Shown here piece after piece: positions 18,569-30,359 of a stretch of 64,000 bases of DNA (its first letter is position 1; every line of letters starts with the position of its first letter). Position numbers and translations under genes: made by a program. The DNA is from Macrococcus epidermidis (GTDB lineage Bacteria; Bacillota; Bacilli; Staphylococcales; Staphylococcaceae): assembly GCF_003259695.1 (NCBI RefSeq), contig NZ_PZJH01000001.1, forward strand, positions 1,178,001 to 1,242,000, read 5' to 3'. Below the pieces are notes generated by a model. It ran no database searches. It had not been told where the DNA came from and saw only the letters and a list, made by a program, of their open reading frames with translations.

Positions 18569-20284
18569 TTAATATAAATGTTGTTTTAATATCACTCTAA
18601 AAGTAGTTCCTACACCTACTTCACTTTCCACTTCAATTTCGCCTTTAAAGACTTCTACAATATGCTTTACGATCGCGAGTCCTAATCCTGTACCACCTGA
18701 ATCACGACTACGAGCTTTATCTACGCGATAGAATCTTTCAAAGATACGTAGTTGTTCTTCTGGCGCAATACCGATGCCTTCATCCGTTATCTCTAATATA
18801 CAGTTACGATCTTTCTGATATACTTTTACCGTAATCGTTGCGTCTTCGTATGAATAATTGATCGCATTCGATAAGAGATTTATTACAACTTGTTTTAATT
18901 TACTTGGTTCAGCTAATACAAATAAATCTTTTTCGAAATCCAGATTAAATTTAATATTTTTCTTTTCTGCAAGTGGATGCACAACTTCAACACTGTTAAA
19001 TACTTTTTGAGGTAAATTGACTTTCGTCATTTCAAAATGATTCGCCTGTTCAATTTTAGATAATTCGAGTAATTCACTTACAAGCACCTGGATACGATTA
19101 GACTCTTTCAAAATAATCTCTAAAAACATATCAAGTGTTTCAGGCTCATTTTTAGCTCCATCGATTAATGTTTCAGTAAAGCCCTTAATACTTGTGATCG
19201 GTGTCTTTAATTCATGAGATACATTTGCCACGAAGTCTTTACGCATCTGTTCTAAAGACTTAAGTTGAGTAATGTCGTGTAATACGATAACGATACCTTC
19301 TATTTTCTTTCGTTTCTTTGATAGCACTGGTACTACTGCAACATCAAAATATTTCTTGTGAACGTTGACTGTAATATTCAATGTATCGTTGACTGGTTTT
19401 TCTATCGCTATTGCTTCTTTAATCATTTGTTTGATCGATTGATTTTTAATTACTGTTTCATAATGCCCATGCGCTATCGGTTGGCGTTTATTAAAAAGAT
19501 TAATATACGTTTCGTTAGCAATTGCCACTTCTCCGTGATTGTTTACGAGCATTGTTGCACTCGGTATATTCTGTAATGTTGTTTCTAATCGATTACGTTG
19601 TAATTTCTGCTCATTATTTAGATCCTGGAGTGTTCTGGCAAGAATATTTGTTGATCTAAATAAATCTTTTGTCTCAGTAACGCTACTTTCAGGTACGCGT
19701 ACTTTATAATTACCGTCAGATAATAACTTTGAAGCATATGTTACTTCTTTAATCGGCTGGATATAGCTTTTATTGATATAACGTACAATGATAAATATTA
19801 TCGGAAGCATACATAATAATCCGATACCAAAATATTTTATGATGATCTCTTCAATGTCATTGATTGTTTTTATTTCGCTTAAAATATAAACAGTTTGTTT
19901 ATTTTTATAACGTAGTAAACTTTTCTCGTTTGAACCATCATAACGGTAATTAACCATATCTTTATTTTCTAATGTGTATTTTGTAATAAAACGATCAAAT
20001 TCATTTTTTGATGTACCGATTGTTTTATAAATAACATGCTGATCTTTATCGAGAATAAGAATTGATGAATTGTATGATTTTTCATATTCATGTATTAAAT
20101 CTTCCACACGTTTGTCGCCACTTACATACGCTTCAAAGATTTTTGCATCTTTAGTTAATCCTGCTTTATCTCTGTCAATAAATTGCTTCGCAAGCGTAAG
20201 ATACAATAGTGTTCCCAGTAAAAGAAAACTTACAACAATAACTGTTGTAAGTATTAATAACAATTTACTTTTAAAACTGATCAT
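18569..20284 (-). CDS. phoR: Phosphate-sensing histidine kinase PhoR
   Basis: Membrane kinase of 571 residues. Two membrane helices (about 8-31 and 151-170) enclose an extracytoplasmic domain of about 120 residues. HAMP (about 170-225), PAS (about 230-345), HisKA with H357 in VSHELKTPITS, and HATPase with GGTGLGLAIV follow. This architecture and the phoP neighbour identify PhoR, which responds to phosphate limitation. The start overlaps the phoP stop by four bases (ATGA), so the pair is translationally coupled. Confidence 0.93.
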   Translation of the reverse strand: MISFKSKLLLILTTVIVVSFLLLGTLLYLTLAKQFIDRDKAGLTKDAKIFEAYVSGDKRVEDLIHEYEKSYNSSILILDKDQHVIYKTIGTSKNEFDRFITKYTLENKDMVNYRYDGSNEKSLLRYKNKQTVYILSEIKTINDIEEIIIKYFGIGLLCMLPIIFIIVRYINKSYIQPIKEVTYASKLLSDGNYKVRVPESSVTETKDLFRSTNILARTLQDLNNEQKLQRNRLETTLQNIPSATMLVNNHGEVAIANETYINLFNKRQPIAHGHYETVIKNQSIKQMIKEAIAIEKPVNDTLNITVNVHKKYFDVAVVPVLSKKRKKIEGIVIVLHDITQLKSLEQMRKDFVANVSHELKTPITSIKGFTETLIDGAKNEPETLDMFLEIILKESNRIQVLVSELLELSKIEQANHFEMTKVNLPQKVFNSVEVVHPLAEKKNIKFNLDFEKDLFVLAEPSKLKQVVINLLSNAINYSYEDATITVKVYQKDRNCILEITDEGIGIAPEEQLRIFERFYRVDKARSRDSGGTGLGLAIVKHIVEVFKGEIEVESEVGVGTTFRVILKQHLY

Positions 20285-20991
20285 TCGCGTTTTGGACTTT
20301 CTAATTTATATCCAAGACCTCGAACAGTCTTAATGTATTGTGGCTGTTTTGGATTATCTTCTATCTTTTCTCTTAAGTGACTTATATGTACATCAACAAT
20401 GCGAGAGTCACCAGCAAACTCATAATTCCATACAGAATTAAGCATATGTTCACGTGTAATTACTCTTCCTTGACGTTCTATCAAATATATTAATAATTCA
20501 AATTCTTTAGGTGTTAAATCAAGCAATACATCATTACGGTATGCTTCAAAATGTTCCGGTAATACTTTTATCTTACCGATAATAATTTCTTTATTATCCT
20601 TTTCATCTTCGACTGTCTTGATCGTGTTTGAGCGACGAAGAATCGCTTTTATTCGCGCAATAACTTCTCTTGGAGAAAACGGTTTCGTCATATAATCATC
20701 TGCACCTAATTCTAACCCAAGTACTTTATCAAATTCATCATCTTTTGCAGTTAACATTAAAATCGGCACTTGATTTTTTTCATTTCTAACAGATTTACAT
20801 ACTTCTACGCCGTCCATTTTAGGTAACATTAAATCTAATACTACGATATCTGGCTTTTCACTGAAAATCTTTTCTAGACCTTCTTCACCATCATAAGCTG
20901 TTACAACTTCGAATCCTGATTGTTGCAAATTATATTGTAGTAAAGTTACGATAGATTGTTCATCGTCTACTACCAGAACCTTCTGACTCAT
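20281..20991 (-). CDS. phoP: Phosphate-response regulator PhoP
   Basis: OmpR-family regulator of 236 residues with acceptor D53 in VVLDLMLP, the TKPFSPREV lysine motif and a C-terminal winged helix ending YIKTVRGLGYKL. Start set at 20991, where GGAGGG precedes ATG and the product begins MSQKVLVVDDE as in the family. The longer frame to 21021 lacks a ribosome site. Activates phosphate-starvation genes with PhoR. Adjacent to mdh, as in Bacillus subtilis. Confidence 0.94.
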   Translation of the reverse strand: MSQKVLVVDDEQSIVTLLQYNLQQSGFEVVTAYDGEEGLEKIFSEKPDIVVLDLMLPKMDGVEVCKSVRNEKNQVPILMLTAKDDEFDKVLGLELGADDYMTKPFSPREVIARIKAILRRSNTIKTVEDEKDNKEIIIGKIKVLPEHFEAYRNDVLLDLTPKEFELLIYLIERQGRVITREHMLNSVWNYEFAGDSRIVDVHISHLREKIEDNPKQPQYIKTVRGLGYKLESPKRE

Positions 20992-21141
20992 CCAATCCCT
21001 CCAAACAATTATCATATTCATTATATATTAAAAGAATATTGAAATGCTACAACAAATCAACATTCTTCAAGCTATAACAGAATAATTTACATTCTCTTTA
21101 CAATTAGAAGGATTATCAATCTATCGTTTAAAATATTCTTA

Positions 21142-22083
21142 TTAATTTGAAGACTTTAATGATTGGGTTGTATCTTTCACTGCAGCAGCAGACTTATTAA
21201 ATGCTTCTTGTTCATCATCTGTAAGTTGCAATTCAACGACGTGCTCAACTCCATTTTTATTTAACTTAACTGGTACACCGATATAAATATCTTCCTGTTT
21301 ATATTCGCCATTTAAATATGCAATAGCTGGCAATACACGGTTACTATCATTGATAATTGCTTCAGCCATCTCAACCATCGCAGCAGCTGGCGCATAATAA
21401 GCAGATCCCGTGCCTAATAAGTTTACAATTTCAGCACCACCATTACGTGTTCTTTCAATGATGCCATCAATTGTTGCTTCATCCATTAAGTCTCCAATCG
21501 GTACGCCACTCACCGATGAATAACGGATTAATGGCACCATCGTATCACCGTGTCCTCCTAACACAAATCCAGTAACATCAGTCACTGCCACATCTAATGC
21601 TTGTGCTACAAATGTTCTAAAGCGAGCTGTATCCAGCACACCTGATTGACCGATAACACGATTCGGTTCAAATCCAGATGCTTTATACACAGCATAAGTC
21701 ATTGCATCTACCGGATTCGTAAGCACGATAATAATACAGTCCGGTGAATATTTTACAATTTCTTTCGTCGCAGCTTCTACAATACCTTGATTGGTTTGCA
21801 CTAAATCATCACGCGTCATACCTGGTTTACGGGCGATACCTGATGTAATCAATACAACATCAGAATCTTTCGTATCGGCATAATCATTACTTGCTTTAAT
21901 GTCGACATTTTGATGTAATATCGGCATTGCCTGCATAATATCTAATGCCTTGCCTGTTGTGGGATCTAGACTACCATAAGTATCAACAAGGACAATATCA
22001 GCTATTCCTTTACTCGCTGCAATAAATGCAGCTGTTGAACCTGTGAATCCACTTCCTACGATTGAAATCTTTTTCTTTGTCAT
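21142..22083 (-). CDS. mdh: Malate dehydrogenase (NAD)
   Basis: Lactate/malate dehydrogenase-family enzyme of 313 residues interconverting malate and oxaloacetate in the citrate cycle. It has the Rossmann GSGFTG (10-15), substrate loop ARKPGMTR with R85 and R91, D151 and R154 in DTARFR, and the catalytic H178 in GGHGD. The arginine in the loop marks malate over lactate specificity, where LDH has Gln. It follows icd after a terminator-like hairpin. S. aureus lacks this gene at this locus, so it helps exclude that genus. Confidence 0.95.
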   Translation of the reverse strand: MTKKKISIVGSGFTGSTAAFIAASKGIADIVLVDTYGSLDPTTGKALDIMQAMPILHQNVDIKASNDYADTKDSDVVLITSGIARKPGMTRDDLVQTNQGIVEAATKEIVKYSPDCIIIVLTNPVDAMTYAVYKASGFEPNRVIGQSGVLDTARFRTFVAQALDVAVTDVTGFVLGGHGDTMVPLIRYSSVSGVPIGDLMDEATIDGIIERTRNGGAEIVNLLGTGSAYYAPAAAMVEMAEAIINDSNRVLPAIAYLNGEYKQEDIYIGVPVKLNKNGVEHVVELQLTDDEQEAFNKSAAAVKDTTQSLKSSN

Positions 22084-22102
22084 GATAACTCCCCCTTAAT
22101 CT

Positions 22103-22150
22103 TTTAAAAAAAGGATAGTAACTATGAATTTCATTCATAATACTATCCTT
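22103..22150 (-). terminator. Hairpin/terminator between icd and mdh
   Basis: AAGGATAGTA pairs with TACTATCCTT, extended by ATGAAT/ATTCAT inside, and T follows on the minus strand. It probably lowers mdh expression relative to icd, or mdh has another promoter. Confidence 0.75.
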
Positions 22151-22172
22151 AAAAGTTAGACTACTTTTCTAA

Positions 22173-23435
22173 TTACATATTTTTAATTAATTCGTCAGCG
22201 AACTCAGAACATTTCACTTCAGTTGCACCATCCATTAAACGTGCAAAGTCATATGTTACGACTTTTGAAGCGATTGATTTTTCCATCGCTTTTGTGATTA
22301 ATTCTCCAGCTTCTTTCCATCCTAAATGATCTAACATTAACACACCACTTAAAATAACAGAAGATGGATTTACTTTATCTAAGCCAGCATATTTTGGTGC
22401 AGTACCATGTGTCGCTTCAAAGATAGCGTGTCCAGTTTCGTAGTTGATGTTTGCTCCTGGTGCAATACCGATACCACCTACTTGTGCTGCTAATGCATCA
22501 CTAATATAGTCACCATTTAAGTTCATCGTTGCAACAACATCAAACTCAGCAGGACGCGTTAAAATTTGTTGCAAGAAAATATCAGCGATAGAATCTTTTA
22601 CTAATAATTTGCCAGCAGCAATCGCTTCATTTTGCGCTTTATCTGCCGCTTCTGCACCTTGTTCAGCTTTAATTTTATCGTATTGATTCCATGTAAATAC
22701 TTTATCACCAAATTCACGTTCAGCTAAATCATATCCCCATTGTTTGAAGGCACCTTCAGTAAATTTCATGATATTCCCTTTGTGTACTAATGTTAATGAT
22801 TTACGGCCTTGCTCAAGCGCATAGTTTAATGCTGCTCGAACTAAACGTTCAGTTCCCTCTTTAGAAACTGGTTTAATACCGATACCTGAAGTTTCAGGGA
22901 AACGAATATTTTTAGCACCCATTTCATTTTGTAGAAATTCAATCACTTTCTTAACTTCGTCAGATCCTTCTTTATACTCAATACCTGCATAAATATCTTC
23001 AGTATTTTCACGGAAAATAACCATATCAGTATCTTCAGGACGTTTAACAGGTGAAGGAACACCTTCAAAGTAACGCACTGGACGAAGACATACGAATAAA
23101 TCTAATTCCTGACGTAATGCTACGTTTAAAGAACGGATACCTCCTCCGATCGGTGTAGTTAATGGACCTTTAATCGCAATTAAGTATTCTTCAATAGTAT
23201 CTAAAGTTTCTTGTGGTAACCAGTCACCTGTGTTATCGAATGCTTTTTGACCTGCTAAAACTTCTTTCCATTCAATCTTTTTCTCACCATTATATGCTTT
23301 TTCTACTGCAGCATCTAATACGCGAACAGCAGCATTCCAAATATCCGGACCTGTTCCGTCACCGATAATAAAAGGTACGATTGGATGATTAGGTACGTTT
23401 AAAACACCATTATTATTCGTAATTTTTTCAGCCAT
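22173..23435 (-). CDS. icd: Isocitrate dehydrogenase (NADP)
   Basis: Citrate-cycle enzyme of 420 residues converting isocitrate to 2-oxoglutarate with NADPH formation. The substrate motif [26 protein letters not shown] is split by shared residues (about 97-122), and the phosphorylatable-type serine region lies in [17 protein letters not shown] and the C-terminal [10 protein letters not shown] nucleotide motif are present. Length is normal. It lies 67 bases downstream of citZ on the same strand, so it is probably in the citZ-icd(-mdh) operon under citZ control. Confidence 0.96.
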   Translation of the reverse strand: MAEKITNNNGVLNVPNHPIVPFIIGDGTGPDIWNAAVRVLDAAVEKAYNGEKKIEWKEVLAGQKAFDNTGDWLPQETLDTIEEYLIAIKGPLTTPIGGGIRSLNVALRQELDLFVCLRPVRYFEGVPSPVKRPEDTDMVIFRENTEDIYAGIEYKEGSDEVKKVIEFLQNEMGAKNIRFPETSGIGIKPVSKEGTERLVRAALNYALEQGRKSLTLVHKGNIMKFTEGAFKQWGYDLAEREFGDKVFTWNQYDKIKAEQGAEAADKAQNEAIAAGKLLVKDSIADIFLQQILTRPAEFDVVATMNLNGDYISDALAAQVGGIGIAPGANINYETGHAIFEATHGTAPKYAGLDKVNPSSVILSGVLMLDHLGWKEAGELITKAMEKSIASKVVTYDFARLMDGATEVKCSEFADELIKNM

Positions 23436-23502
23436 TTTTATTTTGCCTCCATTATTAATATTTCTTACTTTAATTTACCTTATAAATGCATTTTTAATCA
23501 TT

Positions 23503-24621
23503 TTATCTTTCTTCAATCGGAACATATTTACGACCAACTTCACCCACGTAAGTTGCACGTGGACGAATAATTCTGTTATCACTATATTGCTCTAAAATAT
23601 GCGCAATCCAGCCAGAAGTACGAGATACTGCAAAGATTGGTGTAAATAAATCATGTTCAATACCCATTGAGTGATAAACTGTTGCTGAATAGAAATCTAC
23701 ATTCGGTAATAAACCTTTTTCTTCTTTTAGAATATCAGCAATACGTACAGACATATCAAATAATTCTTTTTGACCAGTCTCATCAGTAATTCTTCTAGAC
23801 ATTTCTTTTAAGTATTTAGCACGTGGATCTCCATTTTTGTAGACACGGTGACCAAAGCCCATAATTTTCTCTTTTTTAGCAATCTTATCTGCTACATAGC
23901 TATCCACATTATCTAATGAACCAATTTCATTCAACATCTTCATAACCTGTTCATTAGCACCACCGTGTAATGGTCCTTTTAATGCGCCAGCTGCAGCGAC
24001 TACACCAGAATACATATCAGATAATGTAGAAACAGCAACACGTGCAGTAAATGTAGATGCGTTTAATTCATGATCCGCATGAAGAATTAACGCTTTATTG
24101 AAACCTTCTTCTTGTACAGCTGTTGGTTCTTCACCAAACAACATATATAAGAAGTTAGCTGCATAACTTAAGTCTTCTTTCGGTTTCACGACTTCTTTAC
24201 CTTGACGAACACGAGCGAATGCTGCTACAAGTGACGCTACTTTAGCCTGAATACGAATCGCTTTGTTCATATGCGCATCTTCATTAAATTCATCAGCACG
24301 TGGATCAAAATGTGCTAAATAAGATAAAGATGTACGCAACCCTGTCATAGGATGTACATGATCTGCTGCATAATCTTCAAAGTGACTGTACATTCTTGGA
24401 TGCAAAGTCATATTTTCAAATAACTGTTTTCTAAAATCAGCTAATTCTTCCGCATTTGGTAAACGGAAGTTCCATAATAAGAAGACAACTTCTTCAAATT
24501 GTGCGTTTTCTGTTAAATCATCTATTTCATATCCTGCATAAGTAAGTTGATCACCAATAATTGAACTTACTTTAGTGTTTGAAGCAACAATACCTTCAAG
24601 GCCTTTCACTAATTCTGCCAT
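23503..24621 (-). CDS. citZ: Citrate synthase
   Basis: Citrate synthase of 372 residues condensing acetyl-CoA and oxaloacetate. Catalytic regions are visible: LHADHELNAST, PLHGGANEQV and GFGHRVYKNGDPRA, containing the active-site histidines, and an Asp/Arg segment near the end (FYSATVYHSMGI). It is the first gene of the citrate-cycle group. The promoter is followed by a candidate CcpA cre site, so repression by preferred sugars is expected. Confidence 0.96.
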   Translation of the reverse strand: MAELVKGLEGIVASNTKVSSIIGDQLTYAGYEIDDLTENAQFEEVVFLLWNFRLPNAEELADFRKQLFENMTLHPRMYSHFEDYAADHVHPMTGLRTSLSYLAHFDPRADEFNEDAHMNKAIRIQAKVASLVAAFARVRQGKEVVKPKEDLSYAANFLYMLFGEEPTAVQEEGFNKALILHADHELNASTFTARVAVSTLSDMYSGVVAAAGALKGPLHGGANEQVMKMLNEIGSLDNVDSYVADKIAKKEKIMGFGHRVYKNGDPRAKYLKEMSRRITDETGQKELFDMSVRIADILKEEKGLLPNVDFYSATVYHSMGIEHDLFTPIFAVSRTSGWIAHILEQYSDNRIIRPRATYVGEVGRKYVPIEER

Positions 24622-24661
24622 TTTTGACTCCCCTTTGCACCATAGTTTTTGTTATGCCAAA

Positions 24662-24675
24662 TGTAATGGCTTTCA
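24662..24675 (-). promoter_or_regulatory. Candidate CcpA cre site of citZ
   Basis: Minus-strand TGAAAGCCATTACA matches TGWAANCGNTNWCA at 13 of 14 positions (C for G at position 8). It lies just downstream of the -10 box. Confidence 0.6.
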
Positions 24676-24682
24676 CAACTCA

Positions 24683-24711
24683 ATTATATCTAATGTCCTC
24701 ACTTTTGTGAA
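24683..24711 (-). promoter_or_regulatory. citZ promoter
   Basis: Minus-strand TTCACA (24706-24711), a 17-base spacer and TATAAT (24683-24688). The start point would fall at the edge of the cre site. Confidence 0.7.
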
Positions 24712-24884
24712 TGAATTAGGAACTTAGAAAATTTTTATCTTACGTGATAACTTTTACTTATATTTAAATTTTTATTTTATCATTTAATTAATTCTTAAAA
24801 ATATTAAGAATATTTTAAAAAATGTTTGTAATTTTCAGATTTTAGTAAGATAATATAGATACTAAAAAGGAAAAGGGGTTTAGT

Positions 24885-26303
24885 ATGGCAAATCATAATC
24901 GTAGTATCGAAGAACGAAATGATTTACAACGTTCATTGTCAAATCGACATATTCAACTGATTGCGATTGGGGGCGCAATTGGTACCGGACTATTCTTAGG
25001 CGCAGGAAAATCAATCAACCTGGCGGGTCCATCCATCTTATTTACTTATATAATTATCGGACTCTTTTTATTTTTATTTATGAGAGCATTAGGAGAATTA
25101 TTATTATCTAATACCAACTATCATTCTTTCACAGATATAGCCCGAGACTACTTAGGAGACTTCGCAGGATATATTACCGGCTGGACTTACTGGTTCTGTT
25201 GGGTCGTAACTGGAATGGCGGAAGTTACAGCGATTGCTAAGTATGTACAGTTCTGGTGGCCCGACTTTCCGACATGGTTATCATCACTTTTATGTATTCT
25301 TGTGTTAATGTTCTTAAACTTATTAACTGCTAAATTATTTGGTGAATTAGAATTCTGGTTTGCATTGATTAAAGTTATTACAATTATTGCATTAATCATT
25401 ACAGGGATCGTACTTATTGTCATCGGTTTTAAAACAAACTTTGGCGTAGCAACGATTACAAACCTTTGGTCACATGGTGGATTCTTCCCAAATGGGACGA
25501 ACGGATTCTTATTAAGCTTCCAGATGGCAATATTTAGTTTTGTAGGGATTGAGTTAATCGGTGTAACAGCTGGTGAAGCACAAGACCCTGAAAAAACTTT
25601 GCCAAGAGCAATTAACAGTGTACCGATGCGTATCGTATTGTTCTATATCGGTTCATTGATCATCATTATGAGTGTCACACCTTGGGATAAAATCGATCCA
25701 AACGAAAGTCCATTCGTTAAATTCTTCGGATTAATCGGAATTGGATTTGCAGCAAGCTTAATCAACTTTGTTGTAATTACTTCTGCGGCATCGTCTTGTA
25801 ACAGTGGTATATTCTCTAACAGCCGTATGTTATTTGGTTTAAGTAAGAACTATTCAAAAGGAAACGATAGTTTCTTCCAACGTACGAATAAAGCAGGTGT
25901 ACCTGCCAACGCAGTAGTATTCTCTAGCGTGTTGTTGTTATTATCTGTATTACTGAATTACTTTATGCCAAATGCAAACGCAGTATTTACATTAGTAACA
26001 ACCGTTGCGACAGTATTCTTTATCGTTGTATGGTCTATCATTCTTGCAGCATATCTTGTTTACTTAAAACGTAGACCACAGTTACATCAATCAAGTCTAT
26101 ACAAATTACCTGGAGGCAAAATTTCTGCTATCGCTATTCTTTTATTCTTTGTATTTATGTTCGGTCTATTGTTTATGGCTGAAGATACAAGAATGGGATT
26201 ATTCGTATCGCCATTGTGGTTTGTATTATTAGCAATTATGTACGCAGCACAAGGTGGATTTAAAAAAGGAAGTTTTGATCCACATAACTATGATAATAAA
26301 TAA
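24885..26303 (+). CDS. cycA: D-serine/D-alanine/glycine-type amino acid permease
   Basis: APC permease of 472 residues with 12 hydrophobic segments. GGAIGTGLFLGAGKSINLAG, the MRALGELLLSN segment and GWTYWFCWVVTGMAE closely resemble CycA/AapA transporters. It probably imports glycine, D-alanine and D-serine with protons. GGAAAAGGGG precedes the ATG. It is divergent from citZ, with about 260 bases of AT-rich control region between them, and converges with pyk across a two-way terminator. It is distinct from LysP at the window start; substrate assignment is by similarity remembered, not searched. Confidence 0.85.
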   Translation: MANHNRSIEERNDLQRSLSNRHIQLIAIGGAIGTGLFLGAGKSINLAGPSILFTYIIIGLFLFLFMRALGELLLSNTNYHSFTDIARDYLGDFAGYITGWTYWFCWVVTGMAEVTAIAKYVQFWWPDFPTWLSSLLCILVLMFLNLLTAKLFGELEFWFALIKVITIIALIITGIVLIVIGFKTNFGVATITNLWSHGGFFPNGTNGFLLSFQMAIFSFVGIELIGVTAGEAQDPEKTLPRAINSVPMRIVLFYIGSLIIIMSVTPWDKIDPNESPFVKFFGLIGIGFAASLINFVVITSAASSCNSGIFSNSRMLFGLSKNYSKGNDSFFQRTNKAGVPANAVVFSSVLLLLSVLLNYFMPNANAVFTLVTTVATVFFIVVWSIILAAYLVYLKRRPQLHQSSLYKLPGGKISAIAILLFFVFMFGLLFMAEDTRMGLFVSPLWFVLLAIMYAAQGGFKKGSFDPHNYDNK

Positions 26304-26308
26304 TATAA

Positions 26309-26347
26309 AATAAGAAGCACAGGATAATGTCCTGTGCTTCTTATTTT
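26309..26347. terminator. Bidirectional terminator (cycA / pyk)
   Basis: AAATAAGAAGCACAGGA pairs with TCCTGTGCTTCTTATTT around a TAATG loop. A long, near-perfect stem between converging genes. Confidence 0.92.
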
Positions 26348-26376
26348 ATATTCAAATTCACTTAGTTATATAACAA

Positions 26377-28137
26377 TTAATTTACTTTTGCATGTCCAAC
26401 ATAAACTTTATTGTGTTCTGCATCCACTGTTACTAAAGTACCAGTTTCAAGTTTTTCCATAACATCTACAACGCCTACAATCGTTGGCTTACCTAACGTT
26501 AAACCTACAACTGCTGCATGAGATGTTAAGCCACCTTCTTCAGTTACAATGGCTAAAGCTTTTTCAATGTATGGAACCATGTCAGCATCCGTAGATGGAG
26601 CTACAATGACTTTATCAGATAAGTCTTTATCAGCTAATTCTTCTGCAGATCTAACAGCTAAAACTTTACCAACTGTTGCATTACGTCCAATACCTTGTCC
26701 AGCTGCAATCACATCTCCAATTAAATGGATTTTCATTAAGTTTGTTGTACCAGCTTCACCTGTAGGAATACCTGCAGTGATAATAATTAAATCACCATTT
26801 TCAACTGTTCCTACTTCTATTGCTGCCTGAACTGCTTTATCTAATAATTCGTCTGTCGTTGATTTCCCTGTCTTAATTACTGGGATAACACCCCAGACAA
26901 GTGCCATATGACGAGCAGTTTCTTCATAAGGTGTTACTGCAATGATATGAGCATGTGGGCGATATTTTGAAATTGTTTGTGCAGTTGTTCCACTTTCAGT
27001 TGCAGCAACTATCGTTTGAACATCTAAATTTAATGCAGTATGTGCTACAGATACACCAATTGCATTGACCATTGAAGGCTGATTTAATTTCGTTCTGTCA
27101 GATAATAAACGCTTATAATCCTGAGCTTCTTCTGCTGCAAAAGCAATGTTATGCATCGTTTTAACTGACTCTTCAGGGTATAAACCTGCTGCAGTTTCTC
27201 CAGATAACATCACAGCATCTGTTCCGTCGTAAATCGCATTTGCAACGTCACTTGCTTCTGCACGTGTACAACGTGGGTTACGTTGCATCGAATCCAGCAT
27301 TTGTGTCGCAGTTATAACTGGTTTACCCACAACATTACATTTCTGGATTAAATCTTTTTGTACTAATGGTACTTCTTCTGCCGGGATTTCAACACCCATG
27401 TCTCCACGAGCAACCATTAATCCATCAGAAACTTCTAATATCTGATCAATATTTTCAATACCTTCTTCATTTTCAATCTTAGGTATGATGTTGATGAAGT
27501 CACAATTTCTATCTTCTAAAATTTTACGAATTTCTAAAACATCACTTGCACGACGAACGAAAGATGCCGCAATAAAGTCAACGCGTTGTTCAATACCGAA
27601 TATTATATCCTGCGCATCTTTATCCGTAATACCTGGTAAATTCACTTTAACACCTGGTAAATTAACACCTTTTTTATTTTTTAATTCACCTGCATTAATC
27701 ACATCACAGATAATTCTTCCTTCTTCATGTTTGATATCTTTTACTATTAATTCGATTAACCCATCGTCTAACAAAATCGTTGAACCAACATGTATATCAT
27801 TGATTAAATCTTCATAAGTTACAGAAAATTCTGCTGGCGTTCCTAATACTTCTTTCATATTAATTGCAACTGTAGAACCTTTAACTAATTCGATCTTGTC
27901 ATTTTCCATGTTATGGGTACGAATTTCAGGTCCTTTAGTATCTAAAAGAATCGCTACTGTTTTATCTAATTTTTTAGCCACTTCACGAATCGTGTCGATG
28001 CGTGCTTTATGCTCTTCATGACTACCATGTGAGAAGTTTAAACGTGCTACGTTCATTCCAGCATTCATTAATTTCTCTAACATTTCTGGCGATTCTGATG
28101 CTGGTCCTATCGTACATACAATTTTAGTTTTTCTCAT
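26377..28137 (-). CDS. pyk: Pyruvate kinase
   Basis: Glycolytic enzyme of 586 residues making pyruvate and ATP from phosphoenolpyruvate and ADP. Starts [14 protein letters not shown]. The active-site helix [14 protein letters not shown] and [12 protein letters not shown] are present. The C-terminal ~110 residues ([18 protein letters not shown]) form the extra PEP-utilising domain typical of Bacillales pyruvate kinase. It follows pfkA by about 107 bases, and the two are usually one operon. GGAGG lies 9 bases before the ATG. Confidence 0.97.
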   Translation of the reverse strand: MRKTKIVCTIGPASESPEMLEKLMNAGMNVARLNFSHGSHEEHKARIDTIREVAKKLDKTVAILLDTKGPEIRTHNMENDKIELVKGSTVAINMKEVLGTPAEFSVTYEDLINDIHVGSTILLDDGLIELIVKDIKHEEGRIICDVINAGELKNKKGVNLPGVKVNLPGITDKDAQDIIFGIEQRVDFIAASFVRRASDVLEIRKILEDRNCDFINIIPKIENEEGIENIDQILEVSDGLMVARGDMGVEIPAEEVPLVQKDLIQKCNVVGKPVITATQMLDSMQRNPRCTRAEASDVANAIYDGTDAVMLSGETAAGLYPEESVKTMHNIAFAAEEAQDYKRLLSDRTKLNQPSMVNAIGVSVAHTALNLDVQTIVAATESGTTAQTISKYRPHAHIIAVTPYEETARHMALVWGVIPVIKTGKSTTDELLDKAVQAAIEVGTVENGDLIIITAGIPTGEAGTTNLMKIHLIGDVIAAGQGIGRNATVGKVLAVRSAEELADKDLSDKVIVAPSTDADMVPYIEKALAIVTEEGGLTSHAAVVGLTLGKPTIVGVVDVMEKLETGTLVTVDAEHNKVYVGHAKVN

Positions 28138-28244
28138 GTCTATGAGCCTCCGGTAACTTTTTTTATTCTATTCAATTAAGAAAGTTAATTCTAATTCAGT
28201 ATTCATTCAACAGTGATAATAAACAATTATATTAAACAGTTATT

Positions 28245-29225
<981 letters not shown>

Positions 29226-29318
29226 CTATTGATACTTTTAAATTAACACAATCCAATATTTATATCCATTAAAATCATGTATTATAACAGATGTAAACGT
29301 TTTATCTTTGAACAAATT

Positions 29319-29355
29319 AAAAACCCGTTAGAATAAGCATCTACGGGTTTTATTT
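29319..29355 (-). terminator. Terminator after accA
   Basis: AAACCCGT pairs with ACGGGTTT, extended by AGA/TCT, followed on the minus strand by a T run. It ends the accD-accA transcript before pfkA. Confidence 0.85.
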
Positions 29356-29412
29356 TAAGCGTTTTCATTGTTTTTCAATAATTTACATTACATCATTCAC
29401 CGACATGTAAAT

Positions 29413-30357
29413 TTACATTGAACTTCCAATTTTTCTGAATTTATTATAGCGTTGATTTTTTAATGCCTGTTTATCTAATTGCAATAATTCATTTAAATGT
29501 TTTTCAATAGAAATATCAATATGTTCACTTTGAGCAGCGATATTCAAATGTGCGCCACCTTTAACTTCGGTAATCAGTTCATCTACAATATTTAGTTCCA
29601 GTAAGTCTGGTCCCGTAATTCTCATACTTTCTGCAGCGAGCTGTGCTAAACTACTATCCTTCCATAACAATGCTGCGGCACCTTCTGGTGAGATAACAGA
29701 ATACGTTGAGTTTTCAAGCATTAATAATCGATTACATATACCCAAACCTAAAGCACCACCACTTCCGCCTTCTCCAATAACAATCGAAATAACCGGTACA
29801 GAAAGACCCGCCATTTCAACCAAGTTTCTGGCTATCGATTCGCTTTGTCCACGTTCTTCTGCTGCTTTACCAGGGTATGCACCTTTTGTATCAATAAATA
29901 GTATAATAGGACGATTAAATTTATCTGCCTGCTTCATTAATCTCAATGCTTTACGATATCCTTCCGGATGTGCCATTCCGAAATTTCTATATATATTATC
30001 TTTAGTATCTTTTCCGCGTTGATGTCCTATCACTGTAACAGGTTGTCCTTTATATCGTGCTACTCCGCCAATAATTGCTGGATCATCTCTAAAATTGCGG
30101 TCTCCATGCAGTTCAATAAAATCTTCGAATAAATAATGAATGTAGTCTAGTGTTGTTGGACGTTCTGTAAGTCGTGCAATTTGAACACGCTGCCAAGGTG
30201 TAAGGTTATCATAGATTTCATTAAATTTTTCTTCTCTCGTAATCTGTAATGTCTTTACTTCATCACTTAAGTCTACGCCTTCAGTAGCCATATATTTCTT
30301 TAATTCTTCAATTTTCCTATCAAGTTCGATTAACGGTTTTTCAAATTCAAGCCCCAT
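29413..30357 (-). CDS. accA: Acetyl-CoA carboxylase carboxyltransferase subunit alpha
   Basis: Alpha half of the carboxyltransferase that makes malonyl-CoA, the first committed step of fatty-acid synthesis; 314 residues. Crotonase-fold motifs include [18 protein letters not shown] and [13 protein letters not shown], forming the oxyanion site. Only two bases separate it from accD, with its ribosome site AAAGGAG at the accD end. The subunits form an alpha2beta2 complex, so tight coupling is expected. Confidence 0.97.
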   Translation of the reverse strand: MGLEFEKPLIELDRKIEELKKYMATEGVDLSDEVKTLQITREEKFNEIYDNLTPWQRVQIARLTERPTTLDYIHYLFEDFIELHGDRNFRDDPAIIGGVARYKGQPVTVIGHQRGKDTKDNIYRNFGMAHPEGYRKALRLMKQADKFNRPIILFIDTKGAYPGKAAEERGQSESIARNLVEMAGLSVPVISIVIGEGGSGGALGLGICNRLLMLENSTYSVISPEGAAALLWKDSSLAQLAAESMRITGPDLLELNIVDELITEVKGGAHLNIAAQSEHIDISIEKHLNELLQLDKQALKNQRYNKFRKIGSSM

Positions 30358-30359
30358 AT

